Below are positions 1 through 6,403 of a stretch of 17,606 bases of DNA, one piece after another (within the stretch, counting starts at the first letter, position 1; each line of letters starts with the position of its first letter). The stretch lies in NCBI GenBank assembly GCA_002418725.1, contig DIER01000007.1, forward strand, positions 1 through 17,606, given 5' to 3'. The stretch comes from Acholeplasmataceae bacterium UBA5769 (GTDB lineage: Bacteria > Bacillota_I > Bacilli_A > Acholeplasmatales > Acholeplasmataceae). The notes under the pieces were generated by a model, which saw nothing but the letters and a program-made list of their open reading frames with translations, ran no database searches and was not told the DNA's origin. The position numbers and the translations under genes were made by a program.

Positions 1-113
1 AGTGCTGCGACACTATATACAAGTATTTTTTGATTTATCTTTTCCTTATATAGAAAAAGCATCAGAATAACAAAAGCAAACAAAACCATAAATACGCTAA
101 GTAGATGCATCAT
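1..113 (-). CDS. Partial membrane protein, N-terminus only (cut by window edge)
   Basis: An open frame of 37 codons runs from an ATG at 111-113 off the left edge of the window. It reads MMHLLSVFMVLFAFVILMLF and then LYKEKINQKILVYSVAA. This is one strongly hydrophobic N-terminal helix followed by a lysine-rich turn, as in an integral membrane protein or membrane-anchored sensor. A run of five G on the coding strand (117-121) lies 3 nt before the first ATG and 6 nt before the second (108-110), so the second ATG may be the real start. In-frame ATGs further upstream exist (129-131 and 150-152), but the last overlaps the -10 box at 151-156. The family cannot be recognised from this fragment. The reading as a gene rests on the open frame, its composition and the promoter just upstream. 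Confidence 0.55.
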   Translation of the reverse strand, partial: MMHLLSVFMVLFAFVILMLFLYKEKINQKILVYSVAA

Positions 114-150
114 TATCCCCCATTCAATCATTTCATCTTTAATTAAGGTC

Positions 151-159
151 ATTATAGCA
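151..159 (-). promoter_or_regulatory. Extended -10 promoter for the left-edge membrane gene
   Basis: The minus strand reads TGC-TATAAT here, a full extended -10 element. No good -35 hexamer is found at 16-18 bp. Transcription would start near 144 and give a short leader before the ATG at 111-113. The promoter lies just past the stop of the acetyltransferase gene, so the left-edge gene is probably not dependent on read-through. Confidence 0.5.
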
Positions 160-178
160 TATGATGCAAAGTATACGA

Positions 179-712
179 TTAAAGTTGATATTCTAAATGA
201 ATATCTCTAGGATCATCTTCCAAAAGTGATGGATCAATTTCTTTGGCTTCAACGAAACCTAATGCTTTATAAAATGCGATGGTATCTTCTGAAGACCCAG
301 CACAAACATAGACTTTGTCTGCAAACCATTTTTTCGCTTGTAAAACGACCAATTCAAATAAAGCACGTCCAATCCCTTGATTGCGATAGTTTCTGGATAT
401 AAACAATTGATCGAGCAAGACGTATTTCCATCGATGACCGAAAATACCTTTGTTCAACGTTATAAAACCCACACATTTTTCCTGGTTATCAAAAACAGCA
501 ATAGCACAACCACCGTTGATAATGGTTTCTTCTAATGCCTTTTTGTGAACGTCATCTCCGTCAGGAAACCCATTTTCATCATAATTGAGATCAATCAGTT
601 GTCTTTTACCGTCAACTTCTCGCCATGCATGTTTGATATAAACAGACGCATCAATCTCAAAGATCATATACGTCTCTGACAATTTAAGTTCTCTATATGA
701 AAAGTTTTTCAT
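179..712 (-). CDS. GNAT-family N-acetyltransferase
   Basis: This 177-aa protein is probably a cytoplasmic acetyl-CoA-dependent N-acetyltransferase of the GNAT superfamily. The acetyl-CoA pyrophosphate-binding motif A is visible as R110-N-Q-G113-I-G115 within residues 101-123 (QLFISRNYRNQGIGRALF). It is followed by the usual C-terminal segment with AFYKALGF (146-153). The acceptor substrate cannot be read from the sequence. The gene follows the multi-pass membrane protein gene by 12 nt and should be cotranscribed with it from the divergent promoter region near 1500. No strong Shine-Dalgarno lies before the ATG at 710-712, so it may depend on coupling to the upstream gene. An internal Met at residue 16 is a less likely start, because it would remove the first strand of the fold. 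Confidence 0.85.
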   Translation of the reverse strand: MKNFSYRELKLSETYMIFEIDASVYIKHAWREVDGKRQLIDLNYDENGFPDGDDVHKKALEETIINGGCAIAVFDNQEKCVGFITLNKGIFGHRWKYVLLDQLFISRNYRNQGIGRALFELVVLQAKKWFADKVYVCAGSSEDTIAFYKALGFVEAKEIDPSLLEDDPRDIHLEYQL

Positions 713-724
713 AAGTCAATCTGC

Positions 725-1423
725 TTAAAGAATGAATCCTAATAACAGTAAAACATACACCGGTAAAAACTTCTTTTCACCAAACATGTAGCATAAACCT
801 GGCATGAGTGCACAGATGGTCACACCGAGTGCACCTGCGGGATGTGATAAGAAATGAATCATTCCCCAAGTCAGCATTAATAAGATGCTTCCATAAGGAA
901 TATACTTGTTTTTGAATAAGGTTTCACCCATAGCTTGAAACATCACTATCATGATGAAAACTAGGAGCATCTCAAAAACATAGTAGAAGACTTGAAAAAT
1001 CGTGACGATCAAAGCATAATCACCATACATCAGCCGAAACCCTTTGTATTCGGATACAACTTGTAAAGTGTTGTTACCTAAAACACTTGATTCAACGAGT
1101 GTATACATAGCAACAAAAAGAATCGCGAAGAACGTATAAATAATCGTTTTCTTTGTCATCTTAAAATCAATGAGATGGGTTAAATCTTTTTTCTTCAACC
1201 ACCGCCATGCCAAAAGAATACCACATGACCAGATCATGATTGTTAATGTCCAGTGAAACAATGCCCCATACCAGTGTATAGGCCAGTTACCAACTTCTGC
1301 TAATGATCTGCCATCCACCATACGTGAGATAAAGAGTACACCAAATTCTAGTCCTAAAAAACCAAATGCAATCATTCCCCATAAGAGAAACGTTAATCCT
1401 GAAACTTTTTTTGTCTGTTCCAT
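725..1423 (-). CDS. Multi-pass membrane protein, uncharacterised
   Basis: A 232-aa integral membrane protein with about six or seven hydrophobic helices (roughly residues 9-33, 50-73, 92-112, 135-163, 178-196, 198-214 and 218-232). Tryptophan- and histidine-rich loops stand out, such as NWPIHWYGALFHW near 46-58. Conserved-looking polar residues sit inside or next to helices: FYYVFEM, GETLF and LTWGMIHFLSHP (about 183-195). The layout recalls uncharacterised Firmicute membrane proteins and, distantly, CPBP-type intramembrane proteases, which carry an FxxxH-like motif. The canonical EExxxR motif is not present, so I do not assign protease activity. The ATG at 1421-1423 is preceded by AAAGGG at 5 nt. 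It is the first gene of the arm divergent from the TetR regulator and is probably under its control. Confidence 0.75.
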   Translation of the reverse strand: MEQTKKVSGLTFLLWGMIAFGFLGLEFGVLFISRMVDGRSLAEVGNWPIHWYGALFHWTLTIMIWSCGILLAWRWLKKKDLTHLIDFKMTKKTIIYTFFAILFVAMYTLVESSVLGNNTLQVVSEYKGFRLMYGDYALIVTIFQVFYYVFEMLLVFIMIVMFQAMGETLFKNKYIPYGSILLMLTWGMIHFLSHPAGALGVTICALMPGLCYMFGEKKFLPVYVLLLLGFIL

Positions 1424-1475
1424 TTTTACCCTTTATCCTTTTCATTTTGATATCGCTCGCCTATGCCTTAAATGA

Positions 1476-1504
1476 TTGACATATGCACTATGTCCCATTA
1501 TAAT
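1476..1504 (+). promoter_or_regulatory. Consensus sigma-A promoter of the TetR operon
   Basis: TTGACA at 1476-1481, a 17-bp spacer and TATAAT at 1499-1504 match the housekeeping sigma consensus at all twelve positions. The start site would fall near 1511. AAGGAG at 1536-1541 then lies 7 nt before the ATG at 1549. It drives the TetR gene and probably the three coupled genes behind it. Confidence 0.9.
1478..1494 (+). promoter_or_regulatory. Second inverted repeat in the divergent promoter region
   Basis: GACATA (1478-1483), a 5-bp gap and TATGTC (1489-1494) form a 17-bp inverted repeat inside the -35/spacer of the plus promoter. The size and placement would suit a TetR-family dimer, so this is an alternative or additional operator to the palindrome at 1505-1532. 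Confidence 0.4.
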
Positions 1505-1525
1505 ATATCTAATGATATATATCAA
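1497..1525 (-). promoter_or_regulatory. Divergent promoter for membrane protein/GNAT arm (TTGATA-17-TATAAT)
   Basis: On the minus strand, TTGATA at 1520-1525 is followed after exactly 17 bp by TATAAT at 1497-1502. The -10 overlaps the plus-strand -10 (1499-1504) inside the 8-bp palindrome ATTATAAT (1497-1504). The -35 lies inside the palindrome at 1505-1532. Transcription would start near 1490 and reach the ATG at 1423. Confidence 0.7.
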
Positions 1526-1532
1526 GCGATAT
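1505..1532 (+). promoter_or_regulatory. Candidate TetR-type operator palindrome
   Basis: A 28-bp imperfect inverted repeat is centred between 1518 and 1519. Its perfect 12-bp core is TGATATATATCA (1513-1524), flanked at 3 bp by outer arms ATATC (1505-1509) and GATAT (1528-1532). It covers the start region of the plus promoter and the -35 of the minus promoter, so a bound dimer would block both. The 7-mer GCGATAT at 1526-1532 recurs inverted at 1450-1456 (ATATCGC). Assignment to the adjacent TetR protein is inference from position. Confidence 0.55.
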
Positions 1533-1548
1533 TTCAAGGAGTGATCTG

Positions 1549-2121
1549 ATGTCAGCAAAAACGGTTTTCTCAAAAGAAACCATCATTGAAACAGCATTTC
1601 ATATTGCACACGAAGACGGTCTTGAACACATGACCATCAGGCAGATTGCTAAAAAGATGGGTTCATCCATTGCACCCATTTATGTCAATTTTGAAACGAT
1701 TGAAGACTTAAAAAAAGCAGTGTTAGAAAAAGCTAGAAATCGCTTTAGTGAGATGCTCAATCAATTTACACACGAAGATCCTTTTTTAGCTTACGCAACC
1801 GCATCCATTCAATTTTCGAAGACATATCCAAAACTATACAACGCTTTTCTTCTTAATGAAGATCATCCATCGGATACGATAAAGCATGTTGATGGCATGC
1901 TTTCTGTCCTTAAACAAAATCCTAAGTATCAATCCATTGGTCATAAGGATTTAATCTCTTATATATTATCGATGCAAGCCATGCAAGTGGGTTTATCCAT
2001 TATGGCACGTAAAAGTTATTTTCAAGATTATATTGATGAAAAAGCACTTATCAGATTGCTTGACGAAACAGGCAATACTTTAATCCATCACATCTTACAC
2101 AAAAACAAGGAGACATTATGA
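1549..2121 (+). CDS. TetR/AcrR-family transcriptional regulator
   Basis: This 190-aa protein has the standard TetR layout: an N-terminal three-helix DNA-binding domain and an all-helical ligand-binding and dimerisation domain. The helix-turn-helix is seen at about residues 28-49 (MTIRQIAKKMGSSIAPIYVNF). It is preceded by the usual helix 1 (ETIIETAFHIAHEDGLEHM) and followed by the helix-4 boundary. The length is typical. It starts at ATG 1549 behind AAGGAG at 7 nt and ends in a TGA that overlaps the next ATG (ATGA, 2118-2121). The consensus promoter and flanking palindromes suggest autorepression plus control of the divergent membrane protein/GNAT arm. The inducing ligand is not predictable from the sequence. 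Confidence 0.92.
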   Translation: MSAKTVFSKETIIETAFHIAHEDGLEHMTIRQIAKKMGSSIAPIYVNFETIEDLKKAVLEKARNRFSEMLNQFTHEDPFLAYATASIQFSKTYPKLYNAFLLNEDHPSDTIKHVDGMLSVLKQNPKYQSIGHKDLISYILSMQAMQVGLSIMARKSYFQDYIDEKALIRLLDETGNTLIHHILHKNKETL

Positions 2122-2654
2122 GACAAACATTTGAAACAGCACGATTAATTTTAAAACCAATCGATCAAAACGATCAACAATTCATCTATCAACAATTTTC
2201 AAACGAGATTATCAATCAATATTTGTTTGATGCAGAACCTTTAGTACATGAATCAGAAGCACTTGATATCATCCAATTTTACACAGAAACAAAACCTAAA
2301 TATCAAGAAAGATTTATCATGCAATTAAAAGATGCGTTAACACCTATTGGAACTTTAGGATATCACGCCTTAAATCAACATGCGATGACCATAGACATCG
2401 GATATGATCTTAACCCAAATTATTGGGGGCACGGTTACATGCGTGAAGCTTTATCTTTTTTAATCGATCATATGAGACATACGTTTAAAGGTTATCACAT
2501 ACACGCATGTATTTATAAAGATAATATCAAAAGTATAGCGGCTGTCAAACATTTCGGTTTCACTTTTGAAAAAGATTATGATGAGATCTTTAGAGGTAAA
2601 CCCTATAAACATCATATCTACCGGTTAGATGCATCAAAGAAAGTGATGTTATGA
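2118..2654 (+). CDS. RimJ/RimL-type GNAT N-acetyltransferase
   Basis: A 178-aa acetyltransferase of the RimJ/RimL-like branch (Acetyltransf_3). Visible hallmarks are the N-terminal ETARLILKPI, the acetyl-CoA loop NPNYWGHGYMREAL (about residues 99-112) and the late segment DNIKSIAAVKHFGF (about 135-148). Members acetylate N-termini of ribosomal proteins, antibiotics or other amines; the substrate here is unknown. The start overlaps the TetR stop by 4 nt and the stop overlaps the next start by 4 nt (ATGA both times), so translation is coupled along this operon. It is the second GNAT under the same regulatory region, the other being on the divergent arm. Confidence 0.9.
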   Translation: MRQTFETARLILKPIDQNDQQFIYQQFSNEIINQYLFDAEPLVHESEALDIIQFYTETKPKYQERFIMQLKDALTPIGTLGYHALNQHAMTIDIGYDLNPNYWGHGYMREALSFLIDHMRHTFKGYHIHACIYKDNIKSIAAVKHFGFTFEKDYDEIFRGKPYKHHIYRLDASKKVML

Positions 2655-3034
2655 TCACTTTTATCGGGATTCATTTTCTCGTCATTTCTGTCATGGTAAG
2701 CGTCTTTCAACTCGCACTTTTTTTCAAAGCCCCACTTGGAAGTTATACCATGGGAGGTATGCATGAAGGTGTTTTACCTAAGCCTTTTCGCATCGCTGCA
2801 CTCATCCAAATCCTTATCTTGTTTGGATTCAATTACATCGTTTTATCGACATCAAACCTTATTAAAAACCAACCATCGTTTATAAGTCGTGTATTGATTT
2901 GGTTTGTTGTTATCTTCTTTTTGTTTGGTACTATCATGAATCTTTCTTCTAAAAGTAAAAAAGAAAGACATCTTTTTGGTCCAATCAATCTTATCACATT
3001 CATTGTGTTAGCCATTCTCGCTATGTTAACTTGA
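2651..3034 (+). CDS. Small four-helix membrane protein, uncharacterised
   Basis: A 127-aa hydrophobic protein with four predicted membrane helices (about residues 3-25, 46-68, 81-99 and 109-126). A longer loop after helix 1 carries GSYTMGGMHEGVLPKPFR. A basic loop, SSKSKKERHLFGP, lies before helix 4. This pattern occurs in uncharacterised membrane proteins of Firmicutes, where the segment before the last helix is often SxSxxER. I do not assign a function. It starts within the stop of the RimL-like gene (ATGA) and ends 23 nt before the serine hydrolase start, so it is an internal operon member. Confidence 0.75.
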   Translation: MITFIGIHFLVISVMVSVFQLALFFKAPLGSYTMGGMHEGVLPKPFRIAALIQILILFGFNYIVLSTSNLIKNQPSFISRVLIWFVVIFFLFGTIMNLSSKSKKERHLFGPINLITFIVLAILAMLT

Positions 3035-3057
3035 ATCATTTTAATGGAGGAATTGAA

Positions 3058-4242
3058 GTGAAAAAACAAATAAATATGCAAGATATCTTTCAAACAGCGT
3101 TTGATCAATTAAGGAAAAAACAAACATTTAAACATGTAGTTATCCATGCAGAAACCATGGATGGAAACTTTAGATTCATGGAAGCATCTGGAATCATCAA
3201 TGAATTAGAAAACCATAAAATGACACTTAAGACACCTTTTAACATTGCCAGTGTCACCAAAATATTCATCGCTTCGATCATTTTCTTACTGATTGAAGAA
3301 AACAAGGTATCCTTAGAGTCCAAGGTATCTAGCTATATCAATCATCCTCTCATTAAGGATGAAAATTTTAATCCCGGTGATGTCATTACCATTGCTCATT
3401 TACTCTCTCATACCTCAGGTATTCCTGATTACTTAGAGATCAAAGATGAACATAAAAAGACACTATTTGATTTCATTGTTGAAAAAGGTGATCAAACATG
3501 GTTAAGATCTGATTTCTTTGATCGAGTGCTTCTCTATGGAAAGCCTTATTTTGAACCTCAAGATCTACATCTTAAAAAAATCAAAGCACGTTATTCCGAT
3601 ACAAACTTCCAACTCTTAATCGAAATCATTGAGCATATCACAAGATTATCCATTGATGAAGCATTTGAGACCTATATCTATCAACCTTTACATTTGAGTT
3701 CATCTTTTCATGAAGGCACCAAGAAAGCCTTAAGCTATTCAGAAAAAGCTTCTCTATACGCTAATCATCAAGAGATGAGTATTCCTAAAGCATTAATCTC
3801 TTTTGGTGATATCTATAGCACAACCGAAGACTTAGTCCTCATGATGAAAGGATTAATCTCTGGAACGTTATTTAAATCAAAAGATACCTTCCAAAAGATG
3901 ATTGGTCATTGGCATACCTTTGGTTTTCAAATGATTCCAACAAGCCCTGGTTGGCCGATTGAATATAGTTACGGGATAACACGCCTTATCTATCCTAAAT
4001 TCTTACCACCATTTAAGCAAATCCCTGAGTTTTATGGTCATACAGGTGTGACAGGCTCTTGGCTCTTCTATGTCCCTAAGTATGATTTGATTATCGCAGG
4101 TGATGTGGGTCAGTTATCAGCGAGCGCTGTACCCTATCAGTTTATGACGAAACTTCTTGTAGAGCTTGAAAAACATGAAAAATCTACATCTAAATCGTCA
4201 AGAAACATTACTCAAAACATAAAAAGCAATCTTTATAAATAG
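3058..4242 (+). CDS. Beta-lactamase-fold serine hydrolase (class C-like)
   Basis: A 394-aa serine hydrolase of the beta-lactamase/penicillin-binding-protein-like superfamily (class C beta-lactamase, esterase or D-aminopeptidase type). The three active-site motifs are present: S65-V-T-K68 (SxxK nucleophile and base), Y179-S-D181 (YxN/YSx) and H328-T-G330 (the KTG equivalent). I chose GTG 3058 as the start because GGAGG at 3046-3050 sits 7 nt before it. A longer frame from TTG 3031 would place this RBS inside the gene. No signal peptide is seen, so it is probably cytoplasmic. An intracellular esterase or peptidase is therefore more likely than a secreted beta-lactamase. It is the last gene of the TetR operon, and a hairpin terminator overlaps its stop. 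Confidence 0.9.
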   Translation: MKKQINMQDIFQTAFDQLRKKQTFKHVVIHAETMDGNFRFMEASGIINELENHKMTLKTPFNIASVTKIFIASIIFLLIEENKVSLESKVSSYINHPLIKDENFNPGDVITIAHLLSHTSGIPDYLEIKDEHKKTLFDFIVEKGDQTWLRSDFFDRVLLYGKPYFEPQDLHLKKIKARYSDTNFQLLIEIIEHITRLSIDEAFETYIYQPLHLSSSFHEGTKKALSYSEKASLYANHQEMSIPKALISFGDIYSTTEDLVLMMKGLISGTLFKSKDTFQKMIGHWHTFGFQMIPTSPGWPIEYSYGITRLIYPKFLPPFKQIPEFYGHTGVTGSWLFYVPKYDLIIAGDVGQLSASAVPYQFMTKLLVELEKHEKSTSKSSRNITQNIKSNLYK

Positions 4243-4255
4243 GATTGCTTTTTTT
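4221..4255 (+). terminator. Rho-independent terminator, probably bidirectional
   Basis: A perfect 11-bp stem, AAAAAGCAATC (4221-4231) with GATTGCTTTTT (4243-4253), has an 11-nt loop and runs into a T tract to 4255. The TAG stop of the serine hydrolase (4240-4242) lies in the loop. The A tract on the left side provides a U run for transcripts arriving from groEL, so it can serve both converging operons. Confidence 0.88.
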
Positions 4256-4279
4256 CAATAAAAGTCTTATGTTATTTCA

Positions 4280-5890
4280 TTAATACATCGGTGGTGTTTC
4301 CATACGTGTATCTTTTTCTTTGATTTCAACTACTGCTGCTTCTGAGGTAATCATCAAAGCACCAATACTTGATGCATTTAATATGGCATTTCGGGTGACT
4401 TTTGTTGGGTCGATGATGCCTTCTTTTATCATGTTGACCCATTTACCTTCTTTAGCGTCAAAACCAAAATCTTTTGCTTGCTTACGTTGCTCTTCTAAAA
4501 TGTCTTGACCATCAAATCCTGCATTTTCAGCAATTTGGTAAAGGGGCTGAGATAAGGAATCCAGTACAGCCAAGATGCCTTTATAAACATCGATGTGGTG
4601 ATCTTTTAGTGTTTGTTTAAGTTCAGTTTGAATATCGACTAAGATCGACCCACCACCTGCAACAATACCTTCTAAAATAGCTGCTTTGGTCGCATTTAAA
4701 GCATCCTCAATTCGAAGTTTCTTTTCTTTAAGTTCCGATTCGGTAGCTGCCCCTACTTTAATGATAGCTACACCACCCGCAAGCTTGGCTAATCTTTCTT
4801 GTAGACGTTTTTTGTCATACTCAGTAGATGAAACGTTGATCTGCGCCTGGATTTCATGGATGCGATCCTCTATGATTTTCTTTTCTCCTTGACCACCAAT
4901 CAATGTTGTTGTATCCTTTTTTACAACAGCTTTATGTACAAAACCTAAATCTTCTAGTTTTAAATCTTGAAGCTTCATTTGCAAATCTTTAGCGTAGAAT
5001 GTTGCACCAGTTAAAATTGCAATGTCATTTAACATCTCTTTTTGGTTGTCACCAAATCCTGGGGCTTTGGTAGCAACCACATTGAATGTTCCTCTTAACT
5101 TGTTTAAAATCAATGTTGATGTGACTTCGTTTTCTATGTCATCAGCAATGATCAATAATGGCTTATTCGCTTTAACTACTTGTTCTAAAATAGGTAAAAT
5201 ATCTTGAATGGTTGATACCTTTTGATCTGTTACTAGTACATAAGGATTTTCAAGTTCAACCGTCATCGTTTCTCGATCGTTTACAAAGTACGGTGAAATA
5301 TAACCCTTATCGTATTGCATCCCTTCAACAACTTCTAGTTCGGTTTCAAAACCTTTAGATTCATCCACAGATATTACACCATTTTTTGATACTTTGTCCA
5401 TCGCTTCTGCAATAATCTTTCCGATTTCTCTAGAAGATGCACTGATGCTTGCAACATTTTCGATATCTTCTCTTGTTTCAACAGGACGTGATTTTTCCAG
5501 TAATTTTTTTGCTACTTCCTTACCTGCACGTTCGATACCTTCTCTTACTAAAACAGGATTTGCCCCATTATCAACTGCTTTAAATCCTTTATGGATGATC
5601 GATTGTGCAAGCAGTGTCGCCGTGGTTGTCCCATCGCCTGCAACATCATTTGTTTTTGATGCGACTTCATAAAGTAGTTTCGCTCCCATATTTTCATAGG
5701 GATCTTTTAATTCGATTTCTTTTGCGATGGATACACCATCGTTTGTGATTAAAGGTGATCCATAGCCTTTATCTAATACAACATTTCTTCCTTTAGGACC
5801 TAGGGTGATCTTCACTGCATCAGCAAGTAAGTCGACCCCTTTTAATAAAGACGCTTTTGCATCTTTACCATAACGAATTTCTTTACTCAT
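4280..5890 (-). CDS. groEL: Chaperonin GroEL (Hsp60)
   Basis: A 536-aa 60-kDa chaperonin subunit, which forms the double-ring ATP-driven folding chamber with GroES. Diagnostic segments are TLGPKGRNV (29-37) and the nucleotide-binding GDGTTTAT (85-92, catalytic Asp equivalent D86). The apical domain is full length, and EDALNATKAAILEGIVAGGG lies near the end of the equatorial domain. It is slightly shorter than the 544-548 aa usual in Bacillus and E. coli. It ends in TRMETPPMY and lacks the Gly-Gly-Met repeat tail found in many GroELs. A strong RBS (AAAGGAGGG, 5899-5907) precedes the ATG by 8 nt. It follows groES by 25 nt and is cotranscribed from the CIRCE-associated promoter. Confidence 0.99.
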   Translation of the reverse strand: MSKEIRYGKDAKASLLKGVDLLADAVKITLGPKGRNVVLDKGYGSPLITNDGVSIAKEIELKDPYENMGAKLLYEVASKTNDVAGDGTTTATLLAQSIIHKGFKAVDNGANPVLVREGIERAGKEVAKKLLEKSRPVETREDIENVASISASSREIGKIIAEAMDKVSKNGVISVDESKGFETELEVVEGMQYDKGYISPYFVNDRETMTVELENPYVLVTDQKVSTIQDILPILEQVVKANKPLLIIADDIENEVTSTLILNKLRGTFNVVATKAPGFGDNQKEMLNDIAILTGATFYAKDLQMKLQDLKLEDLGFVHKAVVKKDTTTLIGGQGEKKIIEDRIHEIQAQINVSSTEYDKKRLQERLAKLAGGVAIIKVGAATESELKEKKLRIEDALNATKAAILEGIVAGGGSILVDIQTELKQTLKDHHIDVYKGILAVLDSLSQPLYQIAENAGFDGQDILEEQRKQAKDFGFDAKEGKWVNMIKEGIIDPTKVTRNAILNASSIGALMITSEAAVVEIKEKDTRMETPPMY

Positions 5891-5915
5891 GGTAAGTACC
5901 CTCCTTTAACTTAGT

Positions 5916-6176
5916 TTATTTTTCTAGAATTGCGAGAATGTTTTTGGATTGAACGAGCAAATATTCAATCTGTTCAATTTTGACTTTAGTCCCCGCATAA
6001 GATTGGTATATCACTTCGTCATCAACCTTGATATTCTCAACTTTGGGGCCGACAGAAATGACTCTACCAATCGCCGGTCTGTCCTTATCCTCAGTCGCAA
6101 GAATGATACCGCTCGCAGTCGTTTTCTCTTCTTTTTTGACAGATAGGACAACATAGTCTTCCAATGGCTTAATCAC
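5916..6176 (-). CDS. groES: Co-chaperonin GroES (Hsp10)
   Basis: An 86-aa co-chaperonin, the heptameric lid of GroEL. It begins MIKPLEDYVVLSV, matching the family N-terminus. The mobile loop region covers about residues 14-30 (KKEEKTTASGIILATEDKD), and GRVISVGP and GDEVIYQSYAGTKVK-like strands (here DDEVIYQSYAGTKVK) follow. The start is GTG at 6174-6176, chosen because GGAGGG (6183-6188) lies 6 nt upstream and the family begins exactly there. A longer frame from an ATG at 6222-6224 would start at or before the transcription start and run through the CIRCE-like operator. First gene of the groESL operon. Confidence 0.96.
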   Translation of the reverse strand: MIKPLEDYVVLSVKKEEKTTASGIILATEDKDRPAIGRVISVGPKVENIKVDDEVIYQSYAGTKVKIEQIEYLLVQSKNILAILEK

Positions 6177-6192
6177 ACTATTCCCTCCATTT

Positions 6193-6219
6193 CTGGCACT
6201 CTTGTGTTTATTGTGCCAA
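6193..6219 (-). promoter_or_regulatory. CIRCE-like operator (HrcA site), degenerate
   Basis: In plus orientation the site reads CTGGCACTC, 9 nt, TTGTGCCAA. The CIRCE consensus is TTAGCACTC-N9-GAGTGCTAA. The spacing of nine is exact and the TGGCAC/GTGCCA core is a perfect inverted repeat. However, five of eighteen arm positions differ from consensus. It lies just downstream of the predicted start site and upstream of the groES RBS, the normal place for HrcA repression of groESL. Confidence 0.8.
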
Positions 6220-6229
6220 TCCAATTATT

Positions 6230-6257
6230 ATTATATTCACACAAAAATTAATGTCAA
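6230..6257 (-). promoter_or_regulatory. groESL promoter (TTGACA-16-TATAAT)
   Basis: On the minus strand, TTGACA at 6252-6257 and TATAAT at 6230-6235 are separated by 16 bp. Both hexamers are perfect. The start site would fall near 6222, just ahead of the CIRCE-like element. This is a vegetative sigma-A promoter under HrcA-type repression rather than an alternative-sigma heat-shock promoter. Confidence 0.88.
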
Positions 6258-6285
6258 GACATATAATAACTTTTTGCTCTGATCG

Positions 6286-6326
6286 TTAGAAATGAGTTAG
6301 GTCTCTTAAATCCGGTTCGTTTCTAA
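6286..6326. repeat. Inverted repeat, 10-bp arms with 21-nt loop
   Basis: TTAGAAATGA (6286-6295) pairs with TCGTTTCTAA (6317-6326), with one G-U wobble in RNA, around a 21-nt loop. It lies directly upstream of the groESL promoter. It could be an operator, a remnant, or part of the 3' end of the upstream transcript. The lack of a U tract argues against a standard terminator. Confidence 0.4.
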
Positions 6327-6381
6327 TCATTTTCATTTAGCGTCAACATTAATCATAGAACACATTCTCAAATATACTCAT

Positions 6382-6403
6382 TAAATAGAGATTACTCTAT
6401 TTA
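6382..6403. repeat. Perfect 9-bp palindromic hairpin
   Basis: TAAATAGAG (6382-6390), loop ATTA and CTCTATTTA (6395-6403) form a perfect stem with a 4-nt loop. It lies 66 nt beyond the stop of the small membrane protein gene. It may be a weak terminator or 3'-stabilising hairpin of that transcript, although no U run follows. Confidence 0.45.

Noticed and set aside
725..1423. CPBP intramembrane protease assignment
   Set aside because: An FxxxH-like motif near the C-terminus is suggestive, but the EExxxR signature is absent, so protease function is not claimed.
1549..3034. Mycoplasma-type genetic code (TGA read as Trp)
   Set aside because: TGA ends the genes at 2121, 2654 and 3034 with overlapping downstream starts, and Trp is written TGG.
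3031..3057. Upstream TTG start for the serine hydrolase
   Set aside because: The RBS GGAGG (3046-3050) would lie inside this extension and fits GTG 3058 at 7 nt. The extra residues are not typical of the family.
4320..5672. Several open frames antisense to groEL
   Set aside because: They are shadows of the strongly coding groEL frame. They have no RBS or promoter, and their composition follows reversed GroEL codons.
6177..6224. 16-residue N-terminal extension of GroES from ATG 6222-6224
   Set aside because: That ATG coincides with the predicted transcription start, and the extension runs through the CIRCE-like operator and the RBS. GroES proteins begin at the MIKPL-like segment.
6311..6326. 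Possible tRNA or T-box remnant around GGTTCG (6314-6319)
   Set aside because: No acceptor stem, D-arm, anticodon arm or CCA end can be paired around it.
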